A DNA stretch of 51,244 nt, from NCBI RefSeq assembly GCF_010894475.1, contig NZ_JAAIYB010000006.1, positions 1 through 51,244 on the forward strand, given 5' to 3'. Shown piece after piece: positions 51,228 through 51,244 of this stretch. The notes under the pieces are model-generated. The model saw only the letters and a program-made list of their open reading frames with translations, had not been told where the DNA came from and did no database searches. The translations under genes and the position numbers were made by a program. Within the stretch, counting starts at the first letter, position 1, and each line of letters opens with the position of its first letter. The DNA is from Myxococcus vastator. GTDB lineage: Bacteria > Myxococcota > Myxococcia > Myxococcales > Myxococcaceae.

Positions 51228-51244
51228 GGCGTGCGCTCCAGCGG

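Overview
The window looks like chromosomal DNA of a myxobacterium close to Myxococcus. It is very GC-rich with strong third-position GC bias. It carries many lipoproteins, a DUF6310/DUF5953-type lipoprotein pair, a PilZ protein of the Myxococcus paralogous type, hybrid histidine kinases next to NtrC-type regulators, and many genes whose start overlaps the stop of the gene before. All functions are read from sequence and remembered family motifs; no search was run.

Layout. 1-0.7 kb: the end of a winged-helix regulator and a small Cys-rich lipoprotein. 0.9-7.3 kb: a three-gene operon (small helical protein, LysM/peptidoglycan-binding adaptor, 1651-aa multidomain protein). The large protein joins a zinc ribbon, an endonuclease/exonuclease/phosphatase (EEP) domain, an OTU cysteine-protease domain, a phage-type FGEN/GTG domain and a tail with nuclear-localisation-like basic clusters. 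It looks like a secreted effector aimed at eukaryotic cells and is the best candidate here for an undescribed system. 7.5-9.8 kb: PilZ protein, AhpD-like protein and divergent MarR regulator. 10-11.9 kb: the stump of an FtsX/MacB permease abutting a DUF6310 lipoprotein and DUF5953 pair (putative toxin and immunity). 12.3-12.7 kb: tRNA-Val and two identical tRNA-Asp genes.

12.8-26.8 kb is a maltodextrin/starch locus. The minus strand carries a MalK-like ATPase, a MalE-MalF fusion, MalG and a 1104-aa repeat lipoprotein, all with overlapping ends. The divergent plus strand carries an isoamylase-like lipoprotein, an outer-membrane porin and an alpha-amylase with CBM20. Together they could debranch and cut glucans outside the cell, pass them through the outer membrane and import them. 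Another GH13 lipoprotein with an N-terminal glycogen-branching-like Ig domain lies at 43-44.9 kb.

26.9-31.6 kb: hemE and a fadI-fadJ beta-oxidation operon. 31.7-35.1 kb: two glycosyltransferases, a methyltransferase and a ChbG/HpnK-type deacetylase. 35.2-39.4 kb: a diguanylate cyclase with a degenerate receiver, then a histidine kinase/NtrC-type pair behind a sigma-54 promoter. 39.4-42.7 kb: NAD kinase, DUF218 protein, 5'-nucleotidase-family lipoprotein. 44.9-48 kb: an operon TetR, AmpG-like MFS, coaD, metallo-beta-lactamase-fold protein, headed by a 36-bp palindrome. 48.1-51.2 kb: two exported proteins of unknown role, an alpha/beta-hydrolase-fold protein strikingly like the cofactor-free quinolone dioxygenase HOD, a second Cys-rich lipoprotein and apt.
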